Shown here in pieces: positions 26,766 through 34,410 of a stretch of DNA of 64,000 nt. Position 1 is the stretch's first letter. Each line of letters opens with the position of its first letter. Source of the stretch: Anaerolineaceae bacterium oral taxon 439 (lineage in GTDB: Bacteria > Chloroflexota > Anaerolineae > Anaerolineales > Anaerolineaceae); assembly GCA_001717545.1 (NCBI GenBank), contig CP017039.1, positions 1,302,001 through 1,366,000 on the forward strand, given 5' to 3'. The position numbers were made by a program, and so were the translations under genes. The notes beneath the pieces are model-generated. The model searched no databases and was not told the origin of the DNA. It saw nothing but the letters and a program-made list of their open reading frames with translations.

Positions 26766-27116
26766 ATGCCGATTTACCGATTCCGCTGCCGCGACTGCGA
26801 AGAGCGATTTGAAACGCGGCTGTCTTACGACGAATTCGACGCTGCGCGCGTGTCTTGTCCGTGCTGCCGGTCCGAACGGGTTGAAAGGCAGCTGAACCGC
26901 GTACAGACGATCCGGAACGACCGGTTCAGCGTTTTCCGCGAAGCCGACGAACGGGTCCGTTCGCCGGGAACGGACGAGCGCGCGCTGGGAAAGATGATGC
27001 GCGAGATGAAGACGGAGAGCGGGGCGAGCGTCGGGCCTGAATATGACGAGGTCGCGGAGCGCCTCGAAAGCGGCGAGCCGATGGCCTCAATTGACGCGTC
27101 GTTTTCGGACGAATAA
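26766..27116 (+). CDS. FmdB-type zinc ribbon protein
   Basis: 116 residues; ATG 26766 chosen over the upstream one because MPIYRFRCRDCEERFE is the typical family start and ACGGAGG lies just before it. Cysteine pairs CRDC and CPCC form a small zinc ribbon, as in FmdB/CxxC putative regulatory proteins. The remainder is charged and probably helical. Function unknown; such proteins are often taken to be regulators or RNA/protein binders. Confidence 0.85.
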   Translation: MPIYRFRCRDCEERFETRLSYDEFDAARVSCPCCRSERVERQLNRVQTIRNDRFSVFREADERVRSPGTDERALGKMMREMKTESGASVGPEYDEVAERLESGEPMASIDASFSDE

Positions 27117-27141
27117 TGGGGATCGGCTCGCCGGAGGTCTT

Positions 27142-28374
27142 TTACGCGCCGCCGGCTCCGTAGAACGACGGATCGGTCGGGGTCTTTCCTGTCCGGTCGT
27201 GGACCCAGACCGGATCGCCTTCGTTCGCCCAGTTATAAAGCCAGTGCGCGTCGCCGATCGTCATGTTGATACATCCGTGACTCTGCTCGATTCCGAACCA
27301 CGCGCGCCAGTAAGCGCCGTGAAACGCGCGCGCCTGATCGTAGTACATGACGAACGGGACGTCGTCGAGCGAATAGTAGTCCGATCGATCGGCTTCGAAC
27401 GACCCGGTCATCGTTTCAGCCTCTTTTTTTGTTTCAATTTTGAAGACGCCCGGCTGGGAGAAAAACGGTTCCATGCCGGTCGCGACCATGACCGCGTAAA
27501 TCAGGCGCCGGTTCTCGTAAACCAGGACGACCTGCTCGGCGAGGTCGACTTCGATCCAGCGGTCGGCGGTGATTTCCGCGGGCGGCTGACTGTTGATGAT
27601 CGCGGCGCGGAAATGAATCCGATCGAGCCATTTATTCTCGCCGACACGGAACCAGGTCGAGGCTTCGTTCTCAACGATTTCATAGACCTGGAGGACCTCT
27701 TCGCGGTTGTAAAAGACGTTCGGGTCCATTCCGCTGTTATAGTTGGGCGCGAGGTACGGGTAGGTTGGTTCGAAGACCCAGCCGAAGTTGGTCGTCGGCG
27801 GAGTCGCGAAGGTCCGCCCGAGGGTCACGGATGAGACGGCGGCGGGACTGGCGCGAAGCCAGCCGCCGTTTTTCGCGAGGACGTATTTTCTTCCGTCAAT
27901 ATCGGCTCGGTTGATATAGGATACGTAGCGAATTCCGCCGGGAGGAATGGTTTTGATCGGGTTCGCGCCGGCGGCCGCGTCGGCCGCGGAATTATAAATA
28001 TTCGCCGATTCCCAGTTTTCAATATTCAGCTTCGCGTAGGTGTACGATACCTGCGACAGGGCCGGATCCAGCGTCTCAGGCGCGAACGAATCGGCTTCTT
28101 CGGCTCCGCTCGCCTTTTCGGGGCCCGGCTCCGTCGGCGGGACCGCCGCGGTCGGAGCGTCTTCGACCGGAACGTAGAGGCATTGCCCATTCGCGTCTTC
28201 CCCGTTGATGCAGGGCGAACCGTTTTCGGCTGCCGGCGCTGTGGGGGCAGGCTCTGACTCGATCGGACCGGGCTGGAGCGTAATGAGCTGGAGGCCCTGC
28301 GCCGCGGTCGGGCGCGCGTAAAGCGCGCAGCAGGTTCCGACGAGAAGGAGAAGCGTCTTTTGGAGAAATTTCAT
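27142..28374 (-). CDS. L,D-transpeptidase (YkuD domain) with SH3-like region, secreted
   Basis: 410 residues from ATG 28374, which starts a clear signal peptide MKFLQKTLLLLVGTCCALYA with cleavage near ARPTAA-Q. A Pro/Ala/Glu-rich linker follows, then an SH3-like region, then the YkuD catalytic domain with HGAYWRAWFGIEQSHGCINM: His and the Ser-His-Gly-Cys motif carrying the catalytic cysteine. These enzymes make 3-3 cross-links in peptidoglycan or attach proteins to it. An in-frame ATG at 28449 precedes it but has no signal peptide. A 13-bp hairpin lies in the leader. Confidence 0.92.
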   Translation of the reverse strand: MKFLQKTLLLLVGTCCALYARPTAAQGLQLITLQPGPIESEPAPTAPAAENGSPCINGEDANGQCLYVPVEDAPTAAVPPTEPGPEKASGAEEADSFAPETLDPALSQVSYTYAKLNIENWESANIYNSAADAAAGANPIKTIPPGGIRYVSYINRADIDGRKYVLAKNGGWLRASPAAVSSVTLGRTFATPPTTNFGWVFEPTYPYLAPNYNSGMDPNVFYNREEVLQVYEIVENEASTWFRVGENKWLDRIHFRAAIINSQPPAEITADRWIEVDLAEQVVLVYENRRLIYAVMVATGMEPFFSQPGVFKIETKKEAETMTGSFEADRSDYYSLDDVPFVMYYDQARAFHGAYWRAWFGIEQSHGCINMTIGDAHWLYNWANEGDPVWVHDRTGKTPTDPSFYGAGGA

Positions 28375-28450
28375 ATTGTTGGTTCCCTTTCGGTTTCCGG
28401 CGGGCGAATCCACGCCGTTTAAATCTTTTTCGCGATATAATTCAGTCATA

Positions 28451-28480
28451 TTTTTGCGCCGGATCCCTCCGGCGCAAAAA
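28451..28480. repeat. Perfect 13-bp hairpin of reverse polarity in the L,D-transpeptidase leader
   Basis: TTTTTGCGCCGGA (28451-28463) and TCCGGCGCAAAAA (28468-28480) with a 4-base loop. The T-run is in the 5' arm and the A-run in the 3' arm on both strands, the opposite of an intrinsic terminator. It lies between divergent start points. Confidence 0.7.
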
Positions 28481-28498
28481 TAAGCGAACGACGTCTAT

Positions 28499-28506
28499 AT
28501 TATAAT
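28499..28506. promoter_or_regulatory. Bidirectional -10 element ATTATAAT
   Basis: Overlapping TATAAT on both strands (minus 28499-28504, plus 28501-28506) between the L,D-transpeptidase and the glycosyltransferase genes. The minus-strand transcript would run through the hairpin at 28451-28480. Confidence 0.45.
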
Positions 28507-28575
28507 CCGTCGGTCGGAGCGCGTTTCCCCGATTGGCGCGAAAAATACCTTAAAAATAAGAAAGCGGAATGACTC

Positions 28576-29304
28576 ATGAAAACGACTATCGTAATTCCAA
28601 CCTACAACGAGAAGGAAAATCTGCCGCTGTTGATGGAAAAGCTGTTCGGGTTGGGGATGGATGGGTTGAACGTCCTGATCGTTGACGATAACAGTCCCGA
28701 CGGGACCGGCGATCTGGCGGAGGAGCTTCGCGGCGTATACGCGGAGCGGATCAGCGTTCTGCATCGCGCCGGTAAGCTCGGACTGGGAACCGCCTATATT
28801 CAGGGATTTCAGCGCGCGATCGCGGACGGCGCGGATTTCATCGGGCAGATGGACGCCGACTTTTCGCATCCGATCGAGAAGCTCCCGCTCCTGGCGGAGG
28901 AGCTTAAAGCTTACGACGTAGCGATCGGCTCGCGGTACGTAAAGGGCGGGAAGCTTGACGAGGACTGGCCGCTTTTCCGGAAGCTCCTTTCCGGATTTGG
29001 AAATCTTTACGCGCGCGCGATTTTAGGGCTGTCGATCCGGGACGCGACTGGCGGGTATAAACTTTGGCGAAAGACGACGCTGACGGCGATGCCGCTGGAC
29101 CGGATCAAATCGAACGGGTACATGTTCCAGGTGGAAATGAACTTCGTCGCGACCCGGCTCGGGTTCAGGTTCAGCGAAATTCCGATTTATTTCCGCGAAC
29201 GGATCGCCGGCGCGTCGAAAATGAATTTCGCGATTCAGCGCGAGGCGGCGATCCGCTGCTGGAAGCTGCGTTCCGAGTATCGCGACCTGAAGCCGGTAAA
29301 ATAG
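28576..29304 (+). CDS. Polyprenol-phosphate mannosyltransferase-like GT2 glycosyltransferase
   Basis: 242 residues, the size of the single-domain dolichol/polyprenol-phosphate mannose synthases. GT-A motifs: VIPTYNEKENLP, IVDDNSPDGTGDLA, QMDADFSHP (DxD-type), GSRYVKGG, NLYARAILGLSIRDATGGYK and ERIAGASKM. Lacks membrane helices. It would make a lipid-linked sugar used by GT-C enzymes in glycan or glycoprotein synthesis. Sugar identity is inferred from the family. Own promoter at 28501; convergent with lplA. Confidence 0.88.
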   Translation: MKTTIVIPTYNEKENLPLLMEKLFGLGMDGLNVLIVDDNSPDGTGDLAEELRGVYAERISVLHRAGKLGLGTAYIQGFQRAIADGADFIGQMDADFSHPIEKLPLLAEELKAYDVAIGSRYVKGGKLDEDWPLFRKLLSGFGNLYARAILGLSIRDATGGYKLWRKTTLTAMPLDRIKSNGYMFQVEMNFVATRLGFRFSEIPIYFRERIAGASKMNFAIQREAAIRCWKLRSEYRDLKPVK

Positions 29305-29317
29305 ACGGTATCCCGCG

Positions 29318-30304
29318 TCAATCGCCCTGCGCGACGAAAGCGGCGAAGTCTTCCTCCTGAATCGTCGGGAACCAGGCTTTCCAGTCGATCGACCGCAGCG
29401 CGGCGGTCAGCGCGCCGGTTTCGAGTTCGGAGCCGCGGAGGGCGTCGACGATCGGGTCGATTTCCTGCGACGTGAAGAAATCGCCGAAGAAAACGACGTC
29501 GCGGATGATGTTATCCCTGACCTCGATCCGCAGCTCGATTTCACCGATCGGGAAGCGGCGCGTCCGTTTCAGCGTATATTTCGGCGAGGTCCCGAATGTC
29601 CAGAGCGGATTCCGATAGCGTTCGTCGGCGATTCCCTCGGCGTTCGCGAGGTCGGCGTCGCTCAGCTCGATCGTTTTCGCGTCGCGCGCAATTTCGGAAA
29701 GGAGCCGTTCGCGGAATTCGACGGTCGTTTTAATCCCGGGAAGATAACCGTTCAGGTTGGTCACGCGGCTTCGGACCGACTGGACCCCTTTCGCGCTGAG
29801 TTTTTCCGGCTTTGGGTTGAGAGCGCGCGCCAGAACGGTCAGATCCGTGTTGAAGAGCAGCGTCCCATGACAGACGGTTCCGAATTTATTATGGTAATAC
29901 GCGTTTCCGGAAATTTTCGCGCCTTCGACGAGGATGTCGTTGCGTCCGCTTTTTTCCGCCGGGACGCCCATTGTCCGCAGCGCGCGGATGACCGGCTCCG
30001 TGAACGACGAAAAATCGGGGACTGGCTGGTTCGGGAAGGGGAGGATGAACGAGAAACAGAGGTTGCCGAGGTCATGATAAACGGAACCGCCGCCTGAGAG
30101 CCGGCGGACGACCTGAATATCCTGCGCTTTGACGTAGTCGAGGTTGATTTCGTCGATCGTGTTCTGGTGCCGTCCGACGATAATCGACGGGCGGTCGATG
30201 AAGAAAAAGAGGATTTCTTCGTCGAGGTTCAATCCGCTGAGGATATATTGTTCCATAGCGAGGTTGAGGGTTGGGTCCAGATTTTCGTTGGGAATAAAGT
30301 ACAT
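29318..30304 (-). CDS. lplA: Lipoate-protein ligase A
   Basis: 328 residues. Activates lipoate with ATP and attaches it to lipoyl domains (2-oxoacid dehydrogenases, glycine cleavage H protein). Motifs RRLSGGGSVYHDLGNLCFS and the adenylate-contacting lysine in GAKISGNAYY are present, as is the C-terminal accessory domain (TLKRTRRFPIGEIELRIEV). The ATG follows CAGGAGACC. It is the last gene of the unit beginning with prfA; the 32-base gap to the lipoprotein gene suggests read-through. Confidence 0.95.
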   Translation of the reverse strand: MYFIPNENLDPTLNLAMEQYILSGLNLDEEILFFFIDRPSIIVGRHQNTIDEINLDYVKAQDIQVVRRLSGGGSVYHDLGNLCFSFILPFPNQPVPDFSSFTEPVIRALRTMGVPAEKSGRNDILVEGAKISGNAYYHNKFGTVCHGTLLFNTDLTVLARALNPKPEKLSAKGVQSVRSRVTNLNGYLPGIKTTVEFRERLLSEIARDAKTIELSDADLANAEGIADERYRNPLWTFGTSPKYTLKRTRRFPIGEIELRIEVRDNIIRDVVFFGDFFTSQEIDPIVDALRGSELETGALTAALRSIDWKAWFPTIQEEDFAAFVAQGD

Positions 30305-30336
30305 GGGCTTTCGGTCTCCTGATTTGGGTTTTTACG

Positions 30337-31506
30337 CTATACGCCCGGCGGAACGGAACAGTATTCCGGAAAGACGGCCCCGTTCCGCCCGCCGCAGGAC
30401 GCGCCGTAGCCGGTCCGTCCGCCGTCGGTAATCGACGAAAACTGGTCCCCGTCCGTGAGAACGCGCCATTGAACGTTGATAAATTTACGTTCCCAGGGGT
30501 AGCCGACGCGACCGGTAAACAAGAGCGAATCGTCGGAAAGCGTTCCTTCGACGAGGGCGGGTTCGCCGTTCCGGTCGTAGAAATATCCGCTTAGCTGATG
30601 GTCCTGCTGGCCGAATTCGGCTTCGACGGGAATCGTATTTTCTTCGCTGAACGGATCGCGGATCAGCCATTTCCCGCTCCAGTCGATTGTTTTGACGGTC
30701 GTCGGCATGACCGTTCCGGTTTCAGGGCGTTCGGCTTCGGCGAGCGGATCGGGCGTCGCCGAAAGCCGGACCGCTTCTTCGGCCGTCGCGGTCAGCTCGC
30801 CCGCTTCAAACGGAATTTCGAAACTCATCCACAGCTTCGTCCCCACGATTTCGCCGCGATCGTTTATGAGGTAATACTCGATCTGATAGCTTCCGGGCCG
30901 GGTTGGGACGCGGAATGGGACGACGAGGTCGACGGTCGTTCCGGGCGCGACGGTGAATTGCCGTGCGTTCCAGGTCGCCAGCTTCAGCTCGATCAGCTCG
31001 GTCGGCTGAAGGAAAACAGCGCGCTGCCGCTGCGGCGCGTCGAACGGGAAAGAATCGACGCGGACGAGACTGAATTTCTCGTTCCAGACGGACGATCCGG
31101 TATTTTTGATCCGCCAGCTCTTGAGGAGGACCGCGCCGCGTTCGAGCGTTTCTCCGTCCGGGATCGTCACGTCGGACTGAAGCGAAAAATTGTCGCCGAG
31201 CGCCGTTGGAAAGCTCCAGACGTTGACGGGTTCGTAGGTCGGGGTCACGATCGGGACGGGGGTCTGCGTCGGCGTTGCGGTCATCGTTGGTGAAGCGGTA
31301 TAGATCGGGGTTGCGGTGATTGTCGGCGTTCGCGTTGGGCGCGCCGACGCGATAATCGGGAGGGTAGCGGTTTCGCGGTAGAAAAGGTCCGCCGGGTCGA
31401 ACGCGACGTTCCCTCCCGCGGCGCAGCCGGCAGCCAGGATGACGCAGGCGCAGCCGAGAACGAAGAACCAGGAGCGGGCGAAAAAGCGGGGAAATTGGCT
31501 GCGCAT
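30337..31506 (-). CDS. Lipoprotein with NBR1-type Ig-like domain
   Basis: 389 residues. Lipobox LAAGC at about residues 24-28 after a basic N-terminus marks a lipoprotein. A Thr/Pro linker (RTPTITATPIY, TATPTQTPVP) follows. Residues about 110-235 match the 'Ig-like domain from next to BRCA1' pattern: SWRIKNTGSSVW, the APGTTVDLVVPFRVP stretch and GSYQIEYYLINDRG. The C-terminal third is a second beta-rich domain without a clear family. Such proteins are common in Anaerolineae and are probably surface adhesion or scaffold modules. It starts 6 bases after tsaC stops. Confidence 0.85.
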   Translation of the reverse strand: MRSQFPRFFARSWFFVLGCACVILAAGCAAGGNVAFDPADLFYRETATLPIIASARPTRTPTITATPIYTASPTMTATPTQTPVPIVTPTYEPVNVWSFPTALGDNFSLQSDVTIPDGETLERGAVLLKSWRIKNTGSSVWNEKFSLVRVDSFPFDAPQRQRAVFLQPTELIELKLATWNARQFTVAPGTTVDLVVPFRVPTRPGSYQIEYYLINDRGEIVGTKLWMSFEIPFEAGELTATAEEAVRLSATPDPLAEAERPETGTVMPTTVKTIDWSGKWLIRDPFSEENTIPVEAEFGQQDHQLSGYFYDRNGEPALVEGTLSDDSLLFTGRVGYPWERKFINVQWRVLTDGDQFSSITDGGRTGYGASCGGRNGAVFPEYCSVPPGV

Positions 31507-31512
31507 GAGGTT

Positions 31513-32142
31513 TCAGCGTGGTTCTTCCGGCGAAAGGCCGAGCGCGGCGGCGGAAATCGCGCCTTCACGGAGGATCCGGAGCGGTTCGCCGCTGCAATCG
31601 ACGACAGTTGACGCCTGGCCGCCGAGTACCCTGCCGCCGTCAAGGACAAGGTCGAGCTGATCGAACCAGTCTCCCGGTATTTCTGAAACCGCATTTGCCG
31701 GCGGGGTCCCGGAGAGGTTCGCTGAAGTCGTCGCTAACGGGCCGCTTCTGCGAATGAGTTCCCGGGTCAGTTCGTGGTCCGGGAGTCGCAGTCCGACGGT
31801 CGGAGCCAAGGATAAGTTTTCAGGCAGCCCGGCTTTCTTGGGGACGACGAGCGTCAGCGCTCCCGGCCAGAATTTCTCCGCCAGCGCCAGCGCGGACGGC
31901 GGGAAAAAATCGGTCAGCTGCGAAATCTGGTCCAGTTCGGCGATCAGGACGGCGATCGATTTATTCGGATCGCGGCGCTTAATCGAAAAAATCCGATCGA
32001 TCGCGTCGCCGCGTGAAAAAGCACAGCCGATTCCATAAACAGTATCGGTCGGAAGGACGATAACGCCGCCGTTCGCGATTTTCCGCGCGGCTTCGTCTAA
32101 GATGGCTTCGTTAAAGCGGATTACGTTCGTCATTCGGCTCAT
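31513..32142 (-). CDS. tsaC: L-threonylcarbamoyladenylate synthase (Sua5/YciO/YrdC)
   Basis: 209 residues. Makes threonylcarbamoyl-AMP from threonine, bicarbonate and ATP for the t6A37 modification of tRNA. Family motifs: LPTDTVYGIGCAF, KRRDPNKSIAVLI, FWPGALTLVV, VGLRLPDH and LATTSANLSG. Only the YrdC domain is present, without the Sua5 C-terminal extension. The start overlaps the prmC stop by 4 bases. The order prfA-prmC-tsaC is a common bacterial arrangement. Confidence 0.95.
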   Translation of the reverse strand: MSRMTNVIRFNEAILDEAARKIANGGVIVLPTDTVYGIGCAFSRGDAIDRIFSIKRRDPNKSIAVLIAELDQISQLTDFFPPSALALAEKFWPGALTLVVPKKAGLPENLSLAPTVGLRLPDHELTRELIRRSGPLATTSANLSGTPPANAVSEIPGDWFDQLDLVLDGGRVLGGQASTVVDCSGEPLRILREGAISAAALGLSPEEPR

Positions 32143-33011
32143 CCTTCGATTCGTAAGTAACGGGTTTTCCCGGCGTAATCGGTTTCGATCGCGATTCGTG
32201 CGGAGGGGAAAAGCGGCCGACTGAAATCGCAGGCAATTTCGGCGTGCGTATCGTCAATTTCGCATAGAATTAAAAAAGGGTTGGCAACCTTTCCGCGAAT
32301 TCCGACCAGCAGCTTCCGGATCAGTTCAAAACCGTCGGGTCCTCCGTCCAACGCAAATCTCGGCTCTGCCGCCGCGATCGCGAGCGTCGCGATCCGCGCG
32401 GACGGGATATAGGGAAGATTCGCGAGGATCAGCCGCTGTCCCGGCGGAAGCGGATCGCCGAGGTTTCCCTGAACGAGGGCGGCGCGCGATTCGAGCTGGT
32501 AACGGTTCAGGTTCGCCCTGGCGACAGAGAGGGCTCCCGCGGACGCGTCGACAAGGACGGCGCGCAGCGATGGGTTCGCCGCGTTGGCGAGAACGGCGTA
32601 GCCGATACATCCGGATCCGGTTCCAACGTCGACGAATTCCCCGACGTCAGGATGCGCTTTGAGCCATTGGAGCGCGCCGTCGACGAGCCGTTCGGTTTCT
32701 TCCCGTGGGATCAGGACGTCCGGCGTTACGGCGAACGTCATTCCGTAAAATCCCCATTCGCCGAACAGGTACGGGAGCGGCGTTCCTCCGAGATAAGCAT
32801 CGAGGAGGTTTTCAACGCGCCCGACGTCGTCGGCGGAAACCGGCGTTTCCGGATGAGCGAAGAGCAGGGGTGTGTGGATCCCGAGAACATGCTCGATGAT
32901 CATGCGGGTTTCTTCGACCGGAAAATTATCGAGCGGACTTTCGCTGAGCGTATTTTTTATCAGGCGGTACAGTTCGCCGACGGTCCGCGCCTGAAACAAG
33001 TTGGTCGTCAT
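32139..33011 (-). CDS. prmC: Release factor glutamine methyltransferase PrmC
   Basis: 290 residues. Methylates the Gln of the GGQ motif of release factors. The SAM-binding VDVGTGSGCIGYAVL and the substrate-binding NLPYIPS (NPPY variant) are present, plus a five-helix N-terminal domain (residues 1-90). Residue two of the usual NPPY is Leu here. It follows prfA by 7 bases. Confidence 0.95.
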   Translation of the reverse strand: MTTNLFQARTVGELYRLIKNTLSESPLDNFPVEETRMIIEHVLGIHTPLLFAHPETPVSADDVGRVENLLDAYLGGTPLPYLFGEWGFYGMTFAVTPDVLIPREETERLVDGALQWLKAHPDVGEFVDVGTGSGCIGYAVLANAANPSLRAVLVDASAGALSVARANLNRYQLESRAALVQGNLGDPLPPGQRLILANLPYIPSARIATLAIAAAEPRFALDGGPDGFELIRKLLVGIRGKVANPFLILCEIDDTHAEIACDFSRPLFPSARIAIETDYAGKTRYLRIEG

Positions 33012-33018
33012 CGTCCGC

Positions 33019-34083
33019 TCAGGCTTCGTCGTCTCCGGAAACGGATAAACGTTCGGATTCGGAACGCAGGATCAGTTCGTCGATGAACATATCGAGGTCC
33101 CCGTTCATGACGCCGGCGAGGTTGTATGACGAGAGGTTGATTCGATGGTCGGTGACGCGCGATTGCGGATAGTTATAGGTTCGGATCTTCTCAGAGCGGT
33201 CGCCGCTTCCGATCATGGAACGGCGTTCGGCGTCGAGCTCGTCCTGCTGGCGCTGCTGTTCCATGTCGTACAGGCGGGCTTTCAGGATCGACATCGCGCG
33301 GGTCTTATTCTGTAGCTGCGACCGTTCGTCCTGGCAGGTAATGACCATTCCGGTTGGCAGGTGGATCAGGCGGACGGCGGTTGAGTTTTTCTGGACGTTC
33401 TGACCGCCGGCTCCGGCCGACCGGAAAACTTCGATCCGGACGTCGGACTCAGGGACCTGAACGTCGACGTCTTCGACTTCGGCGAGGACCGCGACCGTCA
33501 CCGCGGACGTATGGATCCGGCCCTGCGATTCGGTCGCGGGGACGCGTTGAACGCGGTGCGTCCCCGATTCGAATTTCATTCGGGAAAACGCGCCTTTACC
33601 TTTGACCATGAAGCTGATTTCTTTATAACCGCCAACGCCGATTTCATTTGCGGAAAGGATTTCGATCGTCCAGCGGCGGTTTTCGGCGTAATGCGCGTAC
33701 ATCCTGAACAGGTCGGCGGCGAAAAGCGCGGCTTCGTCTCCGCCGGTTCCGGCGCGAATTTCGACGATGACGTTGCGGCTGTCGCGCGGGTCCTTCGGGA
33801 GAAGGAGCGAACGGATTTCGGCTTCGAGCGGTCCGACCGCGGGCTCTAATTCCGACAGTTCGATTTCGGCTAACCCTGCCATCTCCGGATCATGCTGAAG
33901 CTCGCGGGCCTCGGCGATCCGGCGAAGAATCTCTTTATATTGACGGCCCTTTTCGACGACGTCCTCGATCTCGGCCCGTTCTTTCATCAGCTCAACGGTG
34001 ACTTGATAATCGTCGACGTTTTCGGCGATCTGGCGGTTGATTTCCTCGTAACGTTCTTCGATCGAATTAATTTTATCTAACAT
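33019..34083 (-). CDS. prfA: Peptide chain release factor 1
   Basis: 354 residues. Recognises UAA/UAG codons. GGQ motif in GAGGQNVQKNSTAVRL, where the loop sequence differs somewhat from the common GGQHVNTTDSAV but the three residues are intact. The class I RF coiled-coil start and the region EGIHRVQRVPATESQGR (here TEXT-like SGTHRVQRVPATESQGR) are conserved. ATG 34083 follows GAGGGAAC. First gene of a five-gene minus-strand unit ending with lplA. Confidence 0.96.
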   Translation of the reverse strand: MLDKINSIEERYEEINRQIAENVDDYQVTVELMKERAEIEDVVEKGRQYKEILRRIAEARELQHDPEMAGLAEIELSELEPAVGPLEAEIRSLLLPKDPRDSRNVIVEIRAGTGGDEAALFAADLFRMYAHYAENRRWTIEILSANEIGVGGYKEISFMVKGKGAFSRMKFESGTHRVQRVPATESQGRIHTSAVTVAVLAEVEDVDVQVPESDVRIEVFRSAGAGGQNVQKNSTAVRLIHLPTGMVITCQDERSQLQNKTRAMSILKARLYDMEQQRQQDELDAERRSMIGSGDRSEKIRTYNYPQSRVTDHRINLSSYNLAGVMNGDLDMFIDELILRSESERLSVSGDDEA

Positions 34084-34161
34084 GTTCCCTCAGGCTGCGA
34101 TTTTCCCCGTTGAACAGTGCGGTCGAACGCCGGGGTCAGTTCATAAGATCACGCCAGAATA

Positions 34162-34170
34162 TTTTAGCAT
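34162..34170 (-). promoter_or_regulatory. Extended -10 promoter for the prfA operon
   Basis: TGCTAAAAT on the minus strand (TGn plus TAAAAT), 79 bases before the prfA ATG. The -35 is weak, as expected for extended -10 promoters. Confidence 0.5.
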
Positions 34171-34229
34171 ACTTCCGTCCGCTTTTTTCGCAGGCGAAGG
34201 GATATCTGCCTTCCCCTGTTGATTAAAAA

Positions 34230-34238
34230 TGGTAAAAT
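34230..34238 (+). promoter_or_regulatory. Extended -10 promoter for the permuted tRNA-like RNA
   Basis: TGGTAAAAT on the plus strand; predicted start at about 34245, exactly where the outer stem of the RNA begins. The same TGGTAAAAT occurs before der at 57031. Confidence 0.55.
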
Positions 34239-34245
34239 TGTTTCA

Positions 34246-34381
34246 GGCTGGCAGCTAATCAGGTTTACTTCATACCATCATTTATCAGGTGGTTGCGGGT
34301 TCGAATCCTGCCGGAGGCGATCCGCCTTCGTAGCTCAAGGGAAGAGCGCCTGAAATAATCTGATGATTTCGCCGGCCTTTT
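34246..34381 (+). ncRNA. YrlA-like Y RNA: circularly permuted tRNA-like RNA
   Basis: The 3' half of a tRNA (34285-34319) lies before the 5' half (34324-34353), joined by ATCC. Helices: acceptor GCCTTCG (34324-34330) with CGGAGGC (34312-34318), 7 bp with one G-U; D stem GCTC/GAGC; anticodon-type stem CCTGA (34349-34353) with TCAGG (34285-34289); T arm GCGGG-TTCGAAT-CCTGC (34295-34311). T8, A14, A15-T48 Levitt pair, G18G19, T54T55C56 and a five-base variable loop are all present. There is no anticodon loop: both sides open into a leader and trailer that close with GGCTGGC (34246-34252) and GCCGGCC (34371-34377), followed by TTTT. Bacterial YrlA Y RNAs are known to carry such a closed tRNA-like domain on a Ro60-binding stem. 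Identity as YrlA is inferred; the fold is seen. Confidence 0.8.
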
Positions 34382-34410
34382 GTATTTGGCTTTAGAAAAG
34401 GGAGCTGCGG

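Noticed and set aside
28451-28480. Intrinsic terminator
   Set aside because: The T-run is on the 5' side of the stem on both strands, so no U-tract follows the hairpin.
34258-34290. CRISPR-like direct repeat ATCAGGT
   Set aside because: Only two 7-base copies 26 bases apart, explained by the RNA structure; no CRISPR array or cas gene is present in the window.
34285-34353. Ordinary tRNA gene
   Set aside because: The 3' half lies before the 5' half, and no normal continuation exists after the 5' half or before the 3' half.
34246-34381. Permuted (two-piece) tmRNA
   Set aside because: It has a full D stem and an anticodon-type stem next to both halves, lacks a tag-coding frame and is only about 136 bases long.
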